Shown piece by piece: positions 9,358-17,707 of a stretch of DNA of 64,000 bases. Within the stretch, counting starts at the first letter, position 1; each line of letters begins with the position of its first letter. Below the pieces are notes generated by a model. The model was not told where the DNA came from. It saw nothing but the letters and a program-made list of their open reading frames with translations, and did no database searches. The stretch is from assembly GCA_910588295.1 (NCBI GenBank), contig CAJUQO010000001.1:1-64000 (forward strand), in the 5' to 3' direction. The DNA comes from an uncultured Lachnospiraceae bacterium (GTDB lineage Bacteria; Bacillota; Clostridia; Lachnospirales; Lachnospiraceae). The position numbers were made by a program, and so were the translations under genes.

Positions 9358-9369
9358 ACTTTTCTGTAT

Positions 9370-9380
9370 ATTATAGCATA
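9370..9380 (-). promoter_or_regulatory. Possible extended -10 promoter for the hairpin leader
   Basis: The minus strand reads TATGCTATAAT, a consensus -10 with the TGn extension. The -35 position (GGATGA) is poor. Transcription would start near 9363 and enter the hairpin region directly. Confidence 0.4.
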
Positions 9381-9383
9381 CAA

Positions 9384-9418
9384 ATGCCCGCATCATCCGT
9401 TAAACCGATGCGGGCATC
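9384..9418 (-). terminator. Terminator downstream of the chemoreceptor gene
   Basis: An 11-base stem, GATGCCCGCAT with ATGCGGGCATC, lies 50 bases after the receptor stop on the minus strand. The tail is only TTTG, so it may be a weak terminator. Confidence 0.5.
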
Positions 9419-9468
9419 CTGTGACTTTTGCTATTAATAGTTATCTGACAGAGCCGGACACTGAAATC

Positions 9469-11121
9469 CTACTGCCTCTTTAACCGGAATCTCTTCGTCT
9501 GCTCCTCCAGCAAATGCACCTGGTCAAAGAGCTCCGCACTGACAGCAGCCGATTCCTGGCTGCTGGCCGAGTTTGACTGGACTACCGTGGAGATCTGGCT
9601 GATCCCCTCCGTAACCTGGGAAATCGAATTCGCCTCGCCCCGTATCGCATCCGCAATCATACCGATGGTTCCGTTAGACTTCAGCACCAGATCCAGGGTC
9701 TTTTTCAGCGTCTGAGAAACCTCTCCCACGATCTGGCCGCCGCGCTCCGTGGCCTGAATGGAATTCTCGATCAGTTCCTTGGTAGCCTTGGCCGCCGCAT
9801 CAGATTTAGCCGCCAGGTTGCGCACCTCGTCGGCCACCACGGCAAAGCCCTTTCCTGCCTCACCGGCCCGGGCTGCTTCAACTGCCGCGTTCAGCGCCAG
9901 AATATTTGTCTGGAAAGCTATATTTTCTATAGTGGCTATAATATTGCCGATCTGCTGGGACGCCTGGCTGATATCCTCCATGGCCTGCACCATCTGCTCC
10001 ATCTGCCGGCTGCTGATGGATACCTGCTCGCCTGTCTGATTGGCATTCGCCTGGGCGTCGGCGGCCGCCTCCACATTCCGGTTCGCGTTTCTGGAAAGCT
10101 CCTCCAGGGTAGCGTACAGCTCCTCCACTGCGCTGGCCTGCTCCGTGGCGCCCTGGGACAGCTGCTGGGCGCCGCTGGACAACTGCTCCGCGTTCCCCGA
10201 CACTTTCTGCTCCGCATGGTAAATATTGGAAATCGTCCCGGACAGAGTCGTAGTCAGGCTGTCCAGAGACGTCTCGATAGATTTGAAATCTCCGATAAAC
10301 GGCGCGGATACGGACACATCGAAATTACCCTGGGCCAGCTGGCTCATGATACGATTCAGATCCTCTACATAACTGTGGATCAGACCCATGGATTTTTCCA
10401 GGGTGCGGACAAGGTCTCCCAGCTCATTCTTTGAATGGTAATCAAAAGCCAGCTCCAGCTTCCCTTCCTGCAGCGGACGGCTGCTGTTGGTGATCAGAAT
10501 AATGGGTTTCACCACACGGGTGAACACATACCAGACCAGGCTGATCAGACATCCCAAGGCCAGAACAAGGCAGACCACACAAAGAATGTGCATGGTCCGG
10601 ATCAGGCCGTTCATATGGGCCATACTGTCTTCGTTCAATACTGTTCCCCGCTCCACTACTTCATCCAGAAGCCCCACCAGGGTCGTTAAATTGGCCGAGA
10701 TCGTATCCTGATAATAGGCCTGGGCCTCCGGGGCGTTGACAGTCAGAAGATCCAGCGCATGGACGGCAGACTCATGAAGCTGCTTATGTAAAGGCTCCAT
10801 CTTGTCACGCAGGGCCAGAATCTCCTCGTCCTGCGTGCCCGCCTCTCCATAAAGCCACTGACCCAAAACGCAGGTCGTGGGATCTGTGCTGCCGGTGAAC
10901 TCTGTACCGGCATACAGGGCGTTACTTAGGTTGCCGGACCATTTGTAATGGGCTGCTTCCGCCGCCTGGGCTCTGTTCAGCACCGCGTTGATCTCCACAT
11001 TCTCATTCTGCGTGTTCTTGACGCGTATGATATTCGTCGTCGTCACACCGCTAAACAGCAGCACAGAGATCAGCGCCGCAATCACACGAACGCCAACCAG
11101 CCATATGATACTTTTACGCAT
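9469..11121 (-). CDS. Methyl-accepting chemotaxis protein with extracytoplasmic CZB-like domain
   Basis: A membrane chemoreceptor that signals to CheA. Transmembrane helices lie at about 6-27 and 176-200. Between them, His58, a C-V-L-G-Q-W-L-Y motif (Cys84), His112 and His116 reproduce the spacing of the chemoreceptor zinc-binding (CZB) domain, here placed outside the membrane. A HAMP segment follows (about 200-255). The signalling tip is unmistakable: E-N-I-A-F-Q-T-N-I-L-A-L-N-A-A-V-E-A-A-R-A-G-E. The 550-residue length is typical. No other chemotaxis genes are nearby, so the receptor must feed a system encoded elsewhere. The metal ligand role is inferred from the pattern. Confidence 0.9.
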   Translation of the reverse strand: MRKSIIWLVGVRVIAALISVLLFSGVTTTNIIRVKNTQNENVEINAVLNRAQAAEAAHYKWSGNLSNALYAGTEFTGSTDPTTCVLGQWLYGEAGTQDEEILALRDKMEPLHKQLHESAVHALDLLTVNAPEAQAYYQDTISANLTTLVGLLDEVVERGTVLNEDSMAHMNGLIRTMHILCVVCLVLALGCLISLVWYVFTRVVKPIILITNSSRPLQEGKLELAFDYHSKNELGDLVRTLEKSMGLIHSYVEDLNRIMSQLAQGNFDVSVSAPFIGDFKSIETSLDSLTTTLSGTISNIYHAEQKVSGNAEQLSSGAQQLSQGATEQASAVEELYATLEELSRNANRNVEAAADAQANANQTGEQVSISSRQMEQMVQAMEDISQASQQIGNIIATIENIAFQTNILALNAAVEAARAGEAGKGFAVVADEVRNLAAKSDAAAKATKELIENSIQATERGGQIVGEVSQTLKKTLDLVLKSNGTIGMIADAIRGEANSISQVTEGISQISTVVQSNSASSQESAAVSAELFDQVHLLEEQTKRFRLKRQ

Positions 11122-11189
11122 AATCGTACATCCTTTCTCTCCTAAACTTTTAAGGGCGTATTTGCAGGAATCAAATATCCCTTAGGGTT

Positions 11190-11218
11190 AGCATAACATG
11201 ACCGCCGAAACCTTTCAA
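11190..11218 (-). promoter_or_regulatory. SigA-type promoter of the chemoreceptor gene
   Basis: On the minus strand TTGAAA (11213-11218) and TATGCT (11190-11195) are 17 bases apart, about 70 bases before the receptor start. Many motility genes use SigD; this site looks like SigA instead. Confidence 0.55.
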
Positions 11219-11266
11219 CACTTTTGTAAAACCACAAATAATTCGTTTTACTGTTTTACTATTTTT

Positions 11267-11485
11267 TTACTTTCTGAATCTTCTTTCGTATCCGCAGATC
11301 GCATCATTTAAATCAACTTCTATATTTTGCCAGTCCGATAAAATCGCTTCTCCCTCTGTACGGCATATCTTTTCTTTCACAATGTTTAATCTTTTACTCA
11401 TTTCATCAAGAGCAGATTTCTCCCCTTCTAATGAATAAAAAACCTGAATTTTATAAGTTTTCCGTAAATGATTTTTGATTGACAT
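11267..11485 (-). CDS. Small hypothetical protein
   Basis: A 72-residue, charged, probably helical and soluble protein of unknown function. AGAAGAG lies 5 bases before the ATG, which is the main reason to accept it as a gene. It sits alone between the chemoreceptor and the LacI-type regulator, in a stretch richer in A and T than its neighbours. I see no motif, signal peptide or membrane segment. Confidence 0.45.
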   Translation of the reverse strand: MSIKNHLRKTYKIQVFYSLEGEKSALDEMSKRLNIVKEKICRTEGEAILSDWQNIEVDLNDAICGYERRFRK

Positions 11486-11559
11486 TTAAACTCTTCTTTT
11501 ACTTATACATTATAGCAAAAAAAGGTCTATGTTTACACTATAAAATTTATTTTTTGATT

Positions 11560-13755
11560 TTATCCAATTAAATCCCTGATTTTTCTCTCCATCCGCAAAA
11601 GCGCCTCCTCCCCGCTCTGCTCTCCCCGGACCACTCCCATGATCTCTCCAGGAATGATGGCCGTGTAGATCGTGTTTTTAAAGCGGCTCTCATCCAGGAT
11701 CTCCGGCATGGTCCGTTTCCGGCTGATACGGCTGCTCTCCAGCACCAGAGGTTTCCATGGCTCCAGATTCTCCAGATCGGGGCGCTCATAGTACTCCCGG
11801 CTCATCGTAGAGCCGCCCAGCAGAGACAGCGGGATGCCGTTATGCTTGTCCCCCAGCCACAGAAGAAATCTCTCCGCCTCCTCCTGGTGCTTCCCGTAAC
11901 GGTTCAGCCCCAGGCTCCAGCCTCCCAGTACCGGAACGCCTCCGGGGGGCAGGGCGTAGCCGATATTTCCGGCAGTCCTAGACAGCGTATAATTATTGAT
12001 ATCGCCTGCGTCAGAGCTGTAGAGAATCACCATAGCGCTGTTACCCCGGGCAAATTCATCTGCGGCCTCGTTCCAGGAGACCATGGTTTTTCCGGAGGAA
12101 TACCGATAGGACTGCAAAAGATTTTTGAGGGCCTGCAGGGCATTCGTACTGTTGATGCTCACCTCCCCCATGGCAGTAAACACCCGGCCGCCATAAGACC
12201 ACAGGCGGCTTAAAAACTCGATGGCCGTATAGACATTGTTCCCCTGGGGAACGGACACCCCGTATTTGACCGGGGAATCCGGCGTATACTCCTGAGTAAA
12301 AAATTCCGCCACCACATTGAACTGGCTCCAGGTCTTCGGCGGCGCCAGCTCCTCATTATATTTCCGCCTGAACCGCATCTGCAATGAACGGTTTTCAAAC
12401 AAATCCTTCTGATAGAAAAGAATCTGGGCCCCCGACATAAAAGGGATGGCGTAAAGGGATTCCACATACATGCCGTAGTCTTTCACGGCCCCGTCTATAA
12501 ATCCCGCCAAATAATCGCGCCGGGCCAGCAGATGATCCAGATTCTTTACCCCACCGCTCTCCACCAGGCCTTCCAGCCAGGTAATATCCATCATAAAGCC
12601 ATCATAATACCCGTCCTTCGCCCCGCTGTGCTCATAGAGCGTTTTTTCCAGCTCATCATAGGCATACAGGTCAAAATGAAGCCTTTGCCCGCTCTCCCTC
12701 TCATAGATCATAGCCAGCATCTCCATGCCCCGGGCCGAGGAGCAGTCGTATACCGCAAACCGGAGTTCCACCTCTCCGGGCCGGATTCCCGTCAAAACCG
12801 TGGGCGTCTGTTTGAATACAGCCGGGATATGGCGGGTAGATGCCTCATGAAGCCGGGGCTTGTCCATAGCTTCTATAAGACGGCCGACGGCCTCCCGGGC
12901 AGTCTGTTTGGGTGAGAGGGATATCTCACCCGCATAGGTACCGGTATCCTCGATCCAGCTACTCTCCTTGATCACATAGACCGGCACATGGCCCATTTTC
13001 AGCATCTCCAGGGCCTTTCCGATCCCCGCGCCGATCTCCGGGCTGCCCGCAATGACAGCATCCATACGGGAACAGGCGGCGCACAGCTCAAACATGGCCT
13101 GAAACCCCCTCTCACAGCTGCCGTCCACAATCTTGAGCCTCCCCGTCTCAGGGTAATATTCCTGAAAAATACTGCCAAGCTTCGCGTCAAACAGAAGATC
13201 CCTGTCCATGACCAGGCCCACCTGTATCACTCCACGGCTGTATAGGATTTCCATCAGTTCCCTGAAGGCCGCACCGTAATCCAGCACGATATTATCCCCG
13301 GCAAAATCCACCGCATCATGGCGGCTGACCAGCAGGAGGGGCTTTTCGACCTGTCCCCATTCCTCCCGCCAGGGCTTCTGCCGGAGCACGGAGTACAGGA
13401 TCATGCCGTCCACCCGCATGTCGAGAAAAGACTCTATGGATTTCCGCTCGATCAGACGGTTATTCCTGCTGAATTTAACGGACACGCTGTATCCCCGCTC
13501 CCGCAAAAGCCGCTCCAGCTCCATCATAAAATCCCCGTTAAACTTCTGCATTATATCCGGCAGGATCACACCCACTGTATTCGTCCGCGTACTTTTCAGG
13601 CTTCTCGCCGTGGCATCCGGCCGATAGGCAAGCTGTTTCATCGCCTTCTCCACCCGGCTGATCAATTCTTCATTCTGCGTCTTCCCGTTCAGCACATTGG
13701 ACACCGTTCCCAGAGAAACGCCTGCCAAACCGGCGACTTCCTTCAATGTTGCCAT
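11560..13755 (-). CDS. LacI-type regulator fused to a sugar-binding-protein domain
   Basis: A 731-residue fusion. Residues 1-55 are a LacI helix-turn-helix (L-K-E-V-A-G-L-A-G-V-S-L-G-T-V-S-N-V-L-N). Residues 60-320 are the LacI/periplasmic-binding effector domain. From about 328 to the end, the sequence looks like an ABC-type extracellular solute-binding protein (family 1), including L-W-S-Y-G-G, G-N-S-A-M-V-I and G-G-W-S-L-G-L. There is no signal peptide between the parts, so the second binding domain should work in the cytoplasm and may sense a second ligand. The start at 13755 follows GGAGGGAAGGG; the frame extends to 13857 but a clear promoter lies inside that extension. No transporter or enzyme gene adjoins it, so its target is unknown. 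Confidence 0.85.
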   Translation of the reverse strand: MATLKEVAGLAGVSLGTVSNVLNGKTQNEELISRVEKAMKQLAYRPDATARSLKSTRTNTVGVILPDIMQKFNGDFMMELERLLRERGYSVSVKFSRNNRLIERKSIESFLDMRVDGMILYSVLRQKPWREEWGQVEKPLLLVSRHDAVDFAGDNIVLDYGAAFRELMEILYSRGVIQVGLVMDRDLLFDAKLGSIFQEYYPETGRLKIVDGSCERGFQAMFELCAACSRMDAVIAGSPEIGAGIGKALEMLKMGHVPVYVIKESSWIEDTGTYAGEISLSPKQTAREAVGRLIEAMDKPRLHEASTRHIPAVFKQTPTVLTGIRPGEVELRFAVYDCSSARGMEMLAMIYERESGQRLHFDLYAYDELEKTLYEHSGAKDGYYDGFMMDITWLEGLVESGGVKNLDHLLARRDYLAGFIDGAVKDYGMYVESLYAIPFMSGAQILFYQKDLFENRSLQMRFRRKYNEELAPPKTWSQFNVVAEFFTQEYTPDSPVKYGVSVPQGNNVYTAIEFLSRLWSYGGRVFTAMGEVSINSTNALQALKNLLQSYRYSSGKTMVSWNEAADEFARGNSAMVILYSSDAGDINNYTLSRTAGNIGYALPPGGVPVLGGWSLGLNRYGKHQEEAERFLLWLGDKHNGIPLSLLGGSTMSREYYERPDLENLEPWKPLVLESSRISRKRTMPEILDESRFKNTIYTAIIPGEIMGVVRGEQSGEEALLRMERKIRDLIG

Positions 13756-13785
13756 AAACCCTTCCCTCCGCTTTTCATGCTCTCC

Positions 13786-13814
13786 ATTATAGCTTTTGGG
13801 GAAGTTTCTTTCAA
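13786..13814 (-). promoter_or_regulatory. SigA-type promoter of the LacI-fusion gene
   Basis: TTGAAA (13809-13814) and TATAAT (13786-13791) on the minus strand are 17 bases apart and end 30 bases before the chosen start. This position excludes an upstream start at 13857. Confidence 0.65.
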
Positions 13815-13973
13815 CAGCCACTTTTTGATCACGAATGCGTGGCTCGGGTGTAATCAAAAAACATTCCTGAAGAAATCAAGAATGTCGTTTCACAGGCTTT
13901 CTCACTACTTTTCATGGCCAATTGCGGATATATGGTATATAATCAGGAAAACGACTTCGGAAAGGAGCCCCCC

Positions 13974-14621
13974 ATGAACACTTCAAATGTTTCCAACTAC
14001 GACGCAGTCCTCAATAACTGGCGGCAGAAATTCCTAGCCATGGATCACGAAGCCCTGGCCCGCAGGTTCCGGCTGGCCATAGATGATGAGGCGCTGTATA
14101 TTACCTATTACGCCCACCCGCTGCGCATCGGCCGCCGCTCGGGAGATGTGCGCTACGAGGGAAAACCGGAGGTCACACCGCCCTTTAATACAGCCATCAC
14201 GATCTACAATCTCTTTCACTATGCTGTGGATCGGCCCGCGGCCTCGGGAAAGCTGGTTCCTTTCTATGAGGTCAAGCGGGTCTATCCTTTTGAACAGGCG
14301 TACCGGCAGACTATCCTGAAAAAACTGGAGGGCTGCTTTACCGGCCATGTGGCAGAATTGAAACAGGCCTGCGAAAAACTGGGCGGGCGGCCCCTCTCCC
14401 AAGGCGACGCGGGCTATGAGCTCCCTGTCTTTCCCTTTTTCACCATTGCCGTGCTCTTCTGGGATGCCGACGAGGAATTTGCCTCCCAGGCGAATATGCT
14501 CTTTGACTCTAACATCACGGATTTTCTGCACGAGGAAAATGTGGTGGGCGTGGCCTCCGACGCTGTGTACTACCTTACCGAGGCGGCAGGGCTTGTGCCG
14601 AAGGAAATCTATGGGGGATAA
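13974..14621 (+). CDS. DUF3786 domain protein
   Basis: A 215-residue soluble protein matching the DUF3786 family, of unknown function and common in anaerobes. Family-like features are a central I-T-I-Y-N-L-F-H-Y segment, a G-K-L-V-P-F-Y-E-V segment, L-G-G-R-P-L-S-Q-G-D-A, and the C-terminal F-W-D-A-D-E-E-F with L-F-D-S-N-I. AAAGGAG is 6 bases before the ATG at 13974, so an earlier in-frame ATG at 13914 is rejected. A TATAAT lies at 13938-13943. The gene runs convergently into the ATPase gene, with only 7 bases between the stops. Confidence 0.8.
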   Translation: MNTSNVSNYDAVLNNWRQKFLAMDHEALARRFRLAIDDEALYITYYAHPLRIGRRSGDVRYEGKPEVTPPFNTAITIYNLFHYAVDRPAASGKLVPFYEVKRVYPFEQAYRQTILKKLEGCFTGHVAELKQACEKLGGRPLSQGDAGYELPVFPFFTIAVLFWDADEEFASQANMLFDSNITDFLHEENVVGVASDAVYYLTEAAGLVPKEIYGG

Positions 14622-14628
14622 CGGAATA

Positions 14629-16101
14629 TCAACCCGGTCTGCGCAAACCGCCTTTCCGCTTCATCCCAAAACCATGCAAATAAATTTCAGGAACGTTTAC
14701 CCGGCCGTCTTTTGCCACATAGACAATACCCAATTTCTGCAGCACGTCAAAAATCCCCTGGGGCGATGTGGCCGGCAGCCGCTCCTGGGCCTTTGCATCC
14801 CACAGATCCATCCGTATTTTATTTATAAAATCGTTTTTGGGAATTAACAATGTCGTCCCCGCCAACGCTTTTTTTAACTGCTCCAGCCACGGATATTCCT
14901 CCTGCAGTTCCATCACCCGCTCTACAGATACGGCCTGAACGGCGCCCTGAATCATTGCCGGCAGCAATATCCGATTTTTTTGCGTCTTTTCTTTATCCGG
15001 AGAAGCCAGCATCTTTTTTGCAGCCACGCTATAACATTTCATAAAGGAGCGCGGCGACAATACCCCATGGGTATCTTGCAGATGATTGGGCGCCCAGGAA
15101 TAGCTGGCACCCTTTTTATTATTGCTTCCCATATAGGGCCCGATCAATTCATTTACAAACTGCTTCATGACCTCCTCGCACTCTGTGGGAACATAACCGA
15201 TCTGACCATCAGGTTCCGGGCTGACCAAATTTTCTGTCAGGCGCAAGTAAGCATCCATCTCCTCATTTCCGGCATTGGCCAGCCTTTTCACAAATAGGCG
15301 GTACAGCGACAACGTATTCCACTCCAATTTCAGGCAGTTGCTGACCAATTTGGAGGAATCCGGGAAACAGAGCAAATCAGAATCAAACAAATCACTCCGA
15401 AGAAATATTTTACATTTTATCCGCTTCCAACGGTGTAAATGGGCAAACCAAAATGCCAGCAGGGTTCTTATATAAGGAAAAATATCCACATATCGGACAC
15501 ATATCCTATCCAATGAATCATATAAAAGAAAAAACCACTGGTCTGTACGGTTCAGATAATCATCCAGATCGTCTAAAAAACCTTCCACCCCTTCCGGTTT
15601 CTCTGCTACTTCTTCCATCCATCGGGAAGGGCGTCCCAGCAATCTGTCCTTCCATAAGTTTTCAATAAAACCCTCGGAAAAGTTCTCTTTTACAAGCCCC
15701 CAAACCTCTTCATTTTCCCGGAAAAACTGTGCCAGCAGAATTACAACGCTCCCTGACCAGAATGTGACGGCCTGCTGTTCATCTACATAACGGCCCAATA
15801 CGCTCGGAGAAGGGAAGCGGCTGTCAGCCAGGTTATACCCTGCCAGAAAACGGGTATTGTCTATATTTGGCCGAAAAAGCTGACGCTGCCCTCCAATAAT
15901 CTGTGCAAACCCCGCATCATGCAAAAGAGTCTTGAATAAACGCGTTTTACCTGAGCCCCTTCCACCAAGCACAAGAAAACGATTGGGATCGCCGAGAGCC
16001 ATGTAACTACGCAAAGGCAAAAAATCTTCCAGACCTTCTTCTTCATTTTCCGCAATGGCAGACACGGAAGCCATCGTATTAAGAATCTCCTGCTTGTCCA
16101 T
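14629..16101 (-). CDS. P-loop ATPase, third gene of the HEPN/KGGMGR cassette
   Basis: A 490-residue cytoplasmic ATPase. Walker A is G-G-R-G-S-G-K-T (about 46-53). A Walker B-like F-F-L-L-Y-D-S-L-D-R is near residue 195, of the hhhhDxxDR form seen in STAND/KAP-type conflict ATPases, followed by F-L-R-S-D-L-F. It resembles what databases call the Sll1717-family P-loop ATPases, though I recall that name rather than having searched. The start at 16101 follows GAGGAGGAG; the frame reaches 16125. The first 23 bases overlap the end of the upstream ATPase gene, which implies translational coupling. The role is unknown; a conflict or defence function is inferred from the company it keeps. Confidence 0.7.
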   Translation of the reverse strand: MDKQEILNTMASVSAIAENEEEGLEDFLPLRSYMALGDPNRFLVLGGRGSGKTRLFKTLLHDAGFAQIIGGQRQLFRPNIDNTRFLAGYNLADSRFPSPSVLGRYVDEQQAVTFWSGSVVILLAQFFRENEEVWGLVKENFSEGFIENLWKDRLLGRPSRWMEEVAEKPEGVEGFLDDLDDYLNRTDQWFFLLYDSLDRICVRYVDIFPYIRTLLAFWFAHLHRWKRIKCKIFLRSDLFDSDLLCFPDSSKLVSNCLKLEWNTLSLYRLFVKRLANAGNEEMDAYLRLTENLVSPEPDGQIGYVPTECEEVMKQFVNELIGPYMGSNNKKGASYSWAPNHLQDTHGVLSPRSFMKCYSVAAKKMLASPDKEKTQKNRILLPAMIQGAVQAVSVERVMELQEEYPWLEQLKKALAGTTLLIPKNDFINKIRMDLWDAKAQERLPATSPQGIFDVLQKLGIVYVAKDGRVNVPEIYLHGFGMKRKGGLRRPG

Positions 16102-17200
16102 CCTGCTCCTCCTCACCGGCGGCAAACCATTGCCGGATTCTCGTCTTGATCTGTTGATAGCTCTCCCCCATCAGCATTTGTTTCATCTGGCGAACCATTT
16201 CATTCTGTACTTGTGTGCCGTCCGAAAACAACTGGATATTCCCTGCCAGTAAAGGCTGGTAAGGAACAAAAACAGGCGAGTGGGCTTCATCCACTGCCTC
16301 CGGACCCGGCTGCTGCTCGTCCTCCCAATAATAGGCGTCACAACAGACCATATACGCCTGATTTTTAAATGACCTTTTTTCTTCATCGCCCACAAGGCCA
16401 TCCCTGCCGCAGGCACTGTCTACCAACAGGACAAAAGGCCTTTCCTCCTGAGACGTACTGATGGCCTGTATAACCTGCTCCATGCCATACCAGGACTGTC
16501 TGCTGTCTTTTCCAAACAACACTACGCCGTGTGGAATCTGAGCGGTGATCACACCTCCCATATCATGAAACCCCGCCCTGGAATCCAGCAAAATGTAATC
16601 TACTTTGCAAACCGGAGCTATAGCTTCGACGGCATCCGTTATCAACCGGGCCAGTTGCCTTTTCATATTATGCGGGATAGCATCCTGATAATCAATCCGG
16701 GCCAGCTTCTGCAGATAGCTTCCATCCACCGTTCCTGCCGGAATGACAAATATATTTCCTGTCAAATCCTCTGTTACAACCGGATCCGTCACCTGCAAAA
16801 TCATCCTGCTCATATCCACTGTCTCCCCTTCAAGACAAACGGAGGCTTCCAGCAGATAATCCACCGTCCCCCAGGACATACTGGTTTCGTCAAAAAACAA
16901 AGAGGCCAGTCCTGGGGCTTCTATATCCGTATCAATCGCCAGAATATTTTTCCCTTCTTTCGCCAGGGACAGGGCGGCAGCGGCAAGCGCTGTCGTTCTC
17001 CCCATACCTCCCTTGAAAGAATAAAAAGTCACTACTTTCGGATTCCGTTTTGCCAGGGCATCCTCATATGGCCACACGGCCCTCTCCATTCCCGTTCGCT
17101 CCACCCACGCTTTTTTTGCTATGGCTCTTTCCAGCATAAACCAGCTGATTCCCTGACGGTTATCCCTGCGAGAGCGCAGACGCTCAATCTCAAGGATCAT
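16079..17200 (-). CDS. ParA/MinD-like ATPase with KGGMGR P-loop
   Basis: A deviant-Walker ATPase of the ParA/MinD/CobQ superfamily. Residues near 62-69 read S-F-K-G-G-M-G-R-T-T, where family members usually have K-G-G-x-G-K. Arginine replaces the second lysine, as in the recognised KGGVGR variant group. The rest of the site is intact: A-I-D-T-D-I-E-A-P-G-L and the Walker B-like Y-I-L-L-D-S-R-A-G. The length is 373 residues. The ATG at 17200 has no good ribosome binding site. A well-placed in-frame ATG at 17239 exists, but a TAA interrupts it four codons later, so translation may depend on reinitiation. It overlaps the next ATPase gene by 23 bases. Confidence 0.75.
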   Translation of the reverse strand: MILEIERLRSRRDNRQGISWFMLERAIAKKAWVERTGMERAVWPYEDALAKRNPKVVTFYSFKGGMGRTTALAAAALSLAKEGKNILAIDTDIEAPGLASLFFDETSMSWGTVDYLLEASVCLEGETVDMSRMILQVTDPVVTEDLTGNIFVIPAGTVDGSYLQKLARIDYQDAIPHNMKRQLARLITDAVEAIAPVCKVDYILLDSRAGFHDMGGVITAQIPHGVVLFGKDSRQSWYGMEQVIQAISTSQEERPFVLLVDSACGRDGLVGDEEKRSFKNQAYMVCCDAYYWEDEQQPGPEAVDEAHSPVFVPYQPLLAGNIQLFSDGTQVQNEMVRQMKQMLMGESYQQIKTRIRQWFAAGEEEQDGQAGDS

Positions 17201-17224
17201 AGCTTTAACCAGATCACTGTTTTG

Positions 17225-17239
17225 TTACCATATACGCAT
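17225..17239 (-). other. Four-codon minicistron or interrupted native start of the KGGMGR ATPase
   Basis: The minus strand reads ATG CGT ATA TGG TAA, directly after AGAGGAG. The TAG stop of the HEPN-like gene is inside that ribosome binding site. This ATG is exactly 13 codons upstream of, and in frame with, the ATG at 17200. It is either a nonsense mutation in the true N-terminus or a short leader that couples translation. Confidence 0.55.
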
Positions 17240-17246
17240 TTCTCCT

Positions 17247-17675
17247 CTAACTTTGCATCGTTCCGTTTAATACTTCGGAAACCAGCTTTCGCACCAGAAA
17301 TTCTGCAAATATACCGGCCCCCTGCATCTCCCCTTCCGTATATCCTTTGTCCCTTGCATACCTGCGCCCGGGATGGCCGTCAAACAGCTCTTCCGGAATA
17401 CGTCTGCTGCCAAGCAGCGTCCCTGCTTTTGCATCCAATATCTGTAAAGCGGCATGGTATTGCTGCATATCTCTCCACGCTTCTTCTACATTATGATTCA
17501 GCCGGTAGCCCCGATTCGCACAAATCTGTTCATAAATTGCTTTCATCGCGCATTCCGCAGAAAAAGCATAATGGCACATGGCATTATCTGCCCTGTCGGC
17601 ATCCTGTAAAATTTTACCGTCCACAAAATGGCGCACGGCAGCCTCCGGAAAATGATCATTCGTATATTGCGGCAT
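17247..17675 (-). CDS. HEPN-like small protein
   Basis: A 142-residue, probably all-helical protein. The segment R-A-D-N-A-M-C-H-Y-A-F-S-A-E-C-A-M-K-A-I (about 30-49) matches the first helices of HEPN proteins, whose usual form is N-A-x-x-x-A-x-x-A-A-E-x-x-L-K. A Y-R-L-N-H-N segment and a late G-R-R-Y-A also fit. The usual catalytic R-x4-6-H near the C-terminus is not evident, so RNase activity is uncertain. The start at 17675 follows AAGGAGG. An in-frame GTG at 17717 lies upstream of the -10 box and cannot be used. It is the first gene of the three-gene cassette. Confidence 0.6.
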   Translation of the reverse strand: MPQYTNDHFPEAAVRHFVDGKILQDADRADNAMCHYAFSAECAMKAIYEQICANRGYRLNHNVEEAWRDMQQYHAALQILDAKAGTLLGSRRIPEELFDGHPGRRYARDKGYTEGEMQGAGIFAEFLVRKLVSEVLNGTMQS

Positions 17676-17707
17676 TTCGGCCTCCTTATCCCTATCCATC
17701 TTTTCCC

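Noticed and set aside
9129..9383. Minus-strand 84-codon open frame
   Set aside because: It runs through the four-hairpin region, has no ribosome binding site, and its composition follows the inverted repeats. It is not a gene.
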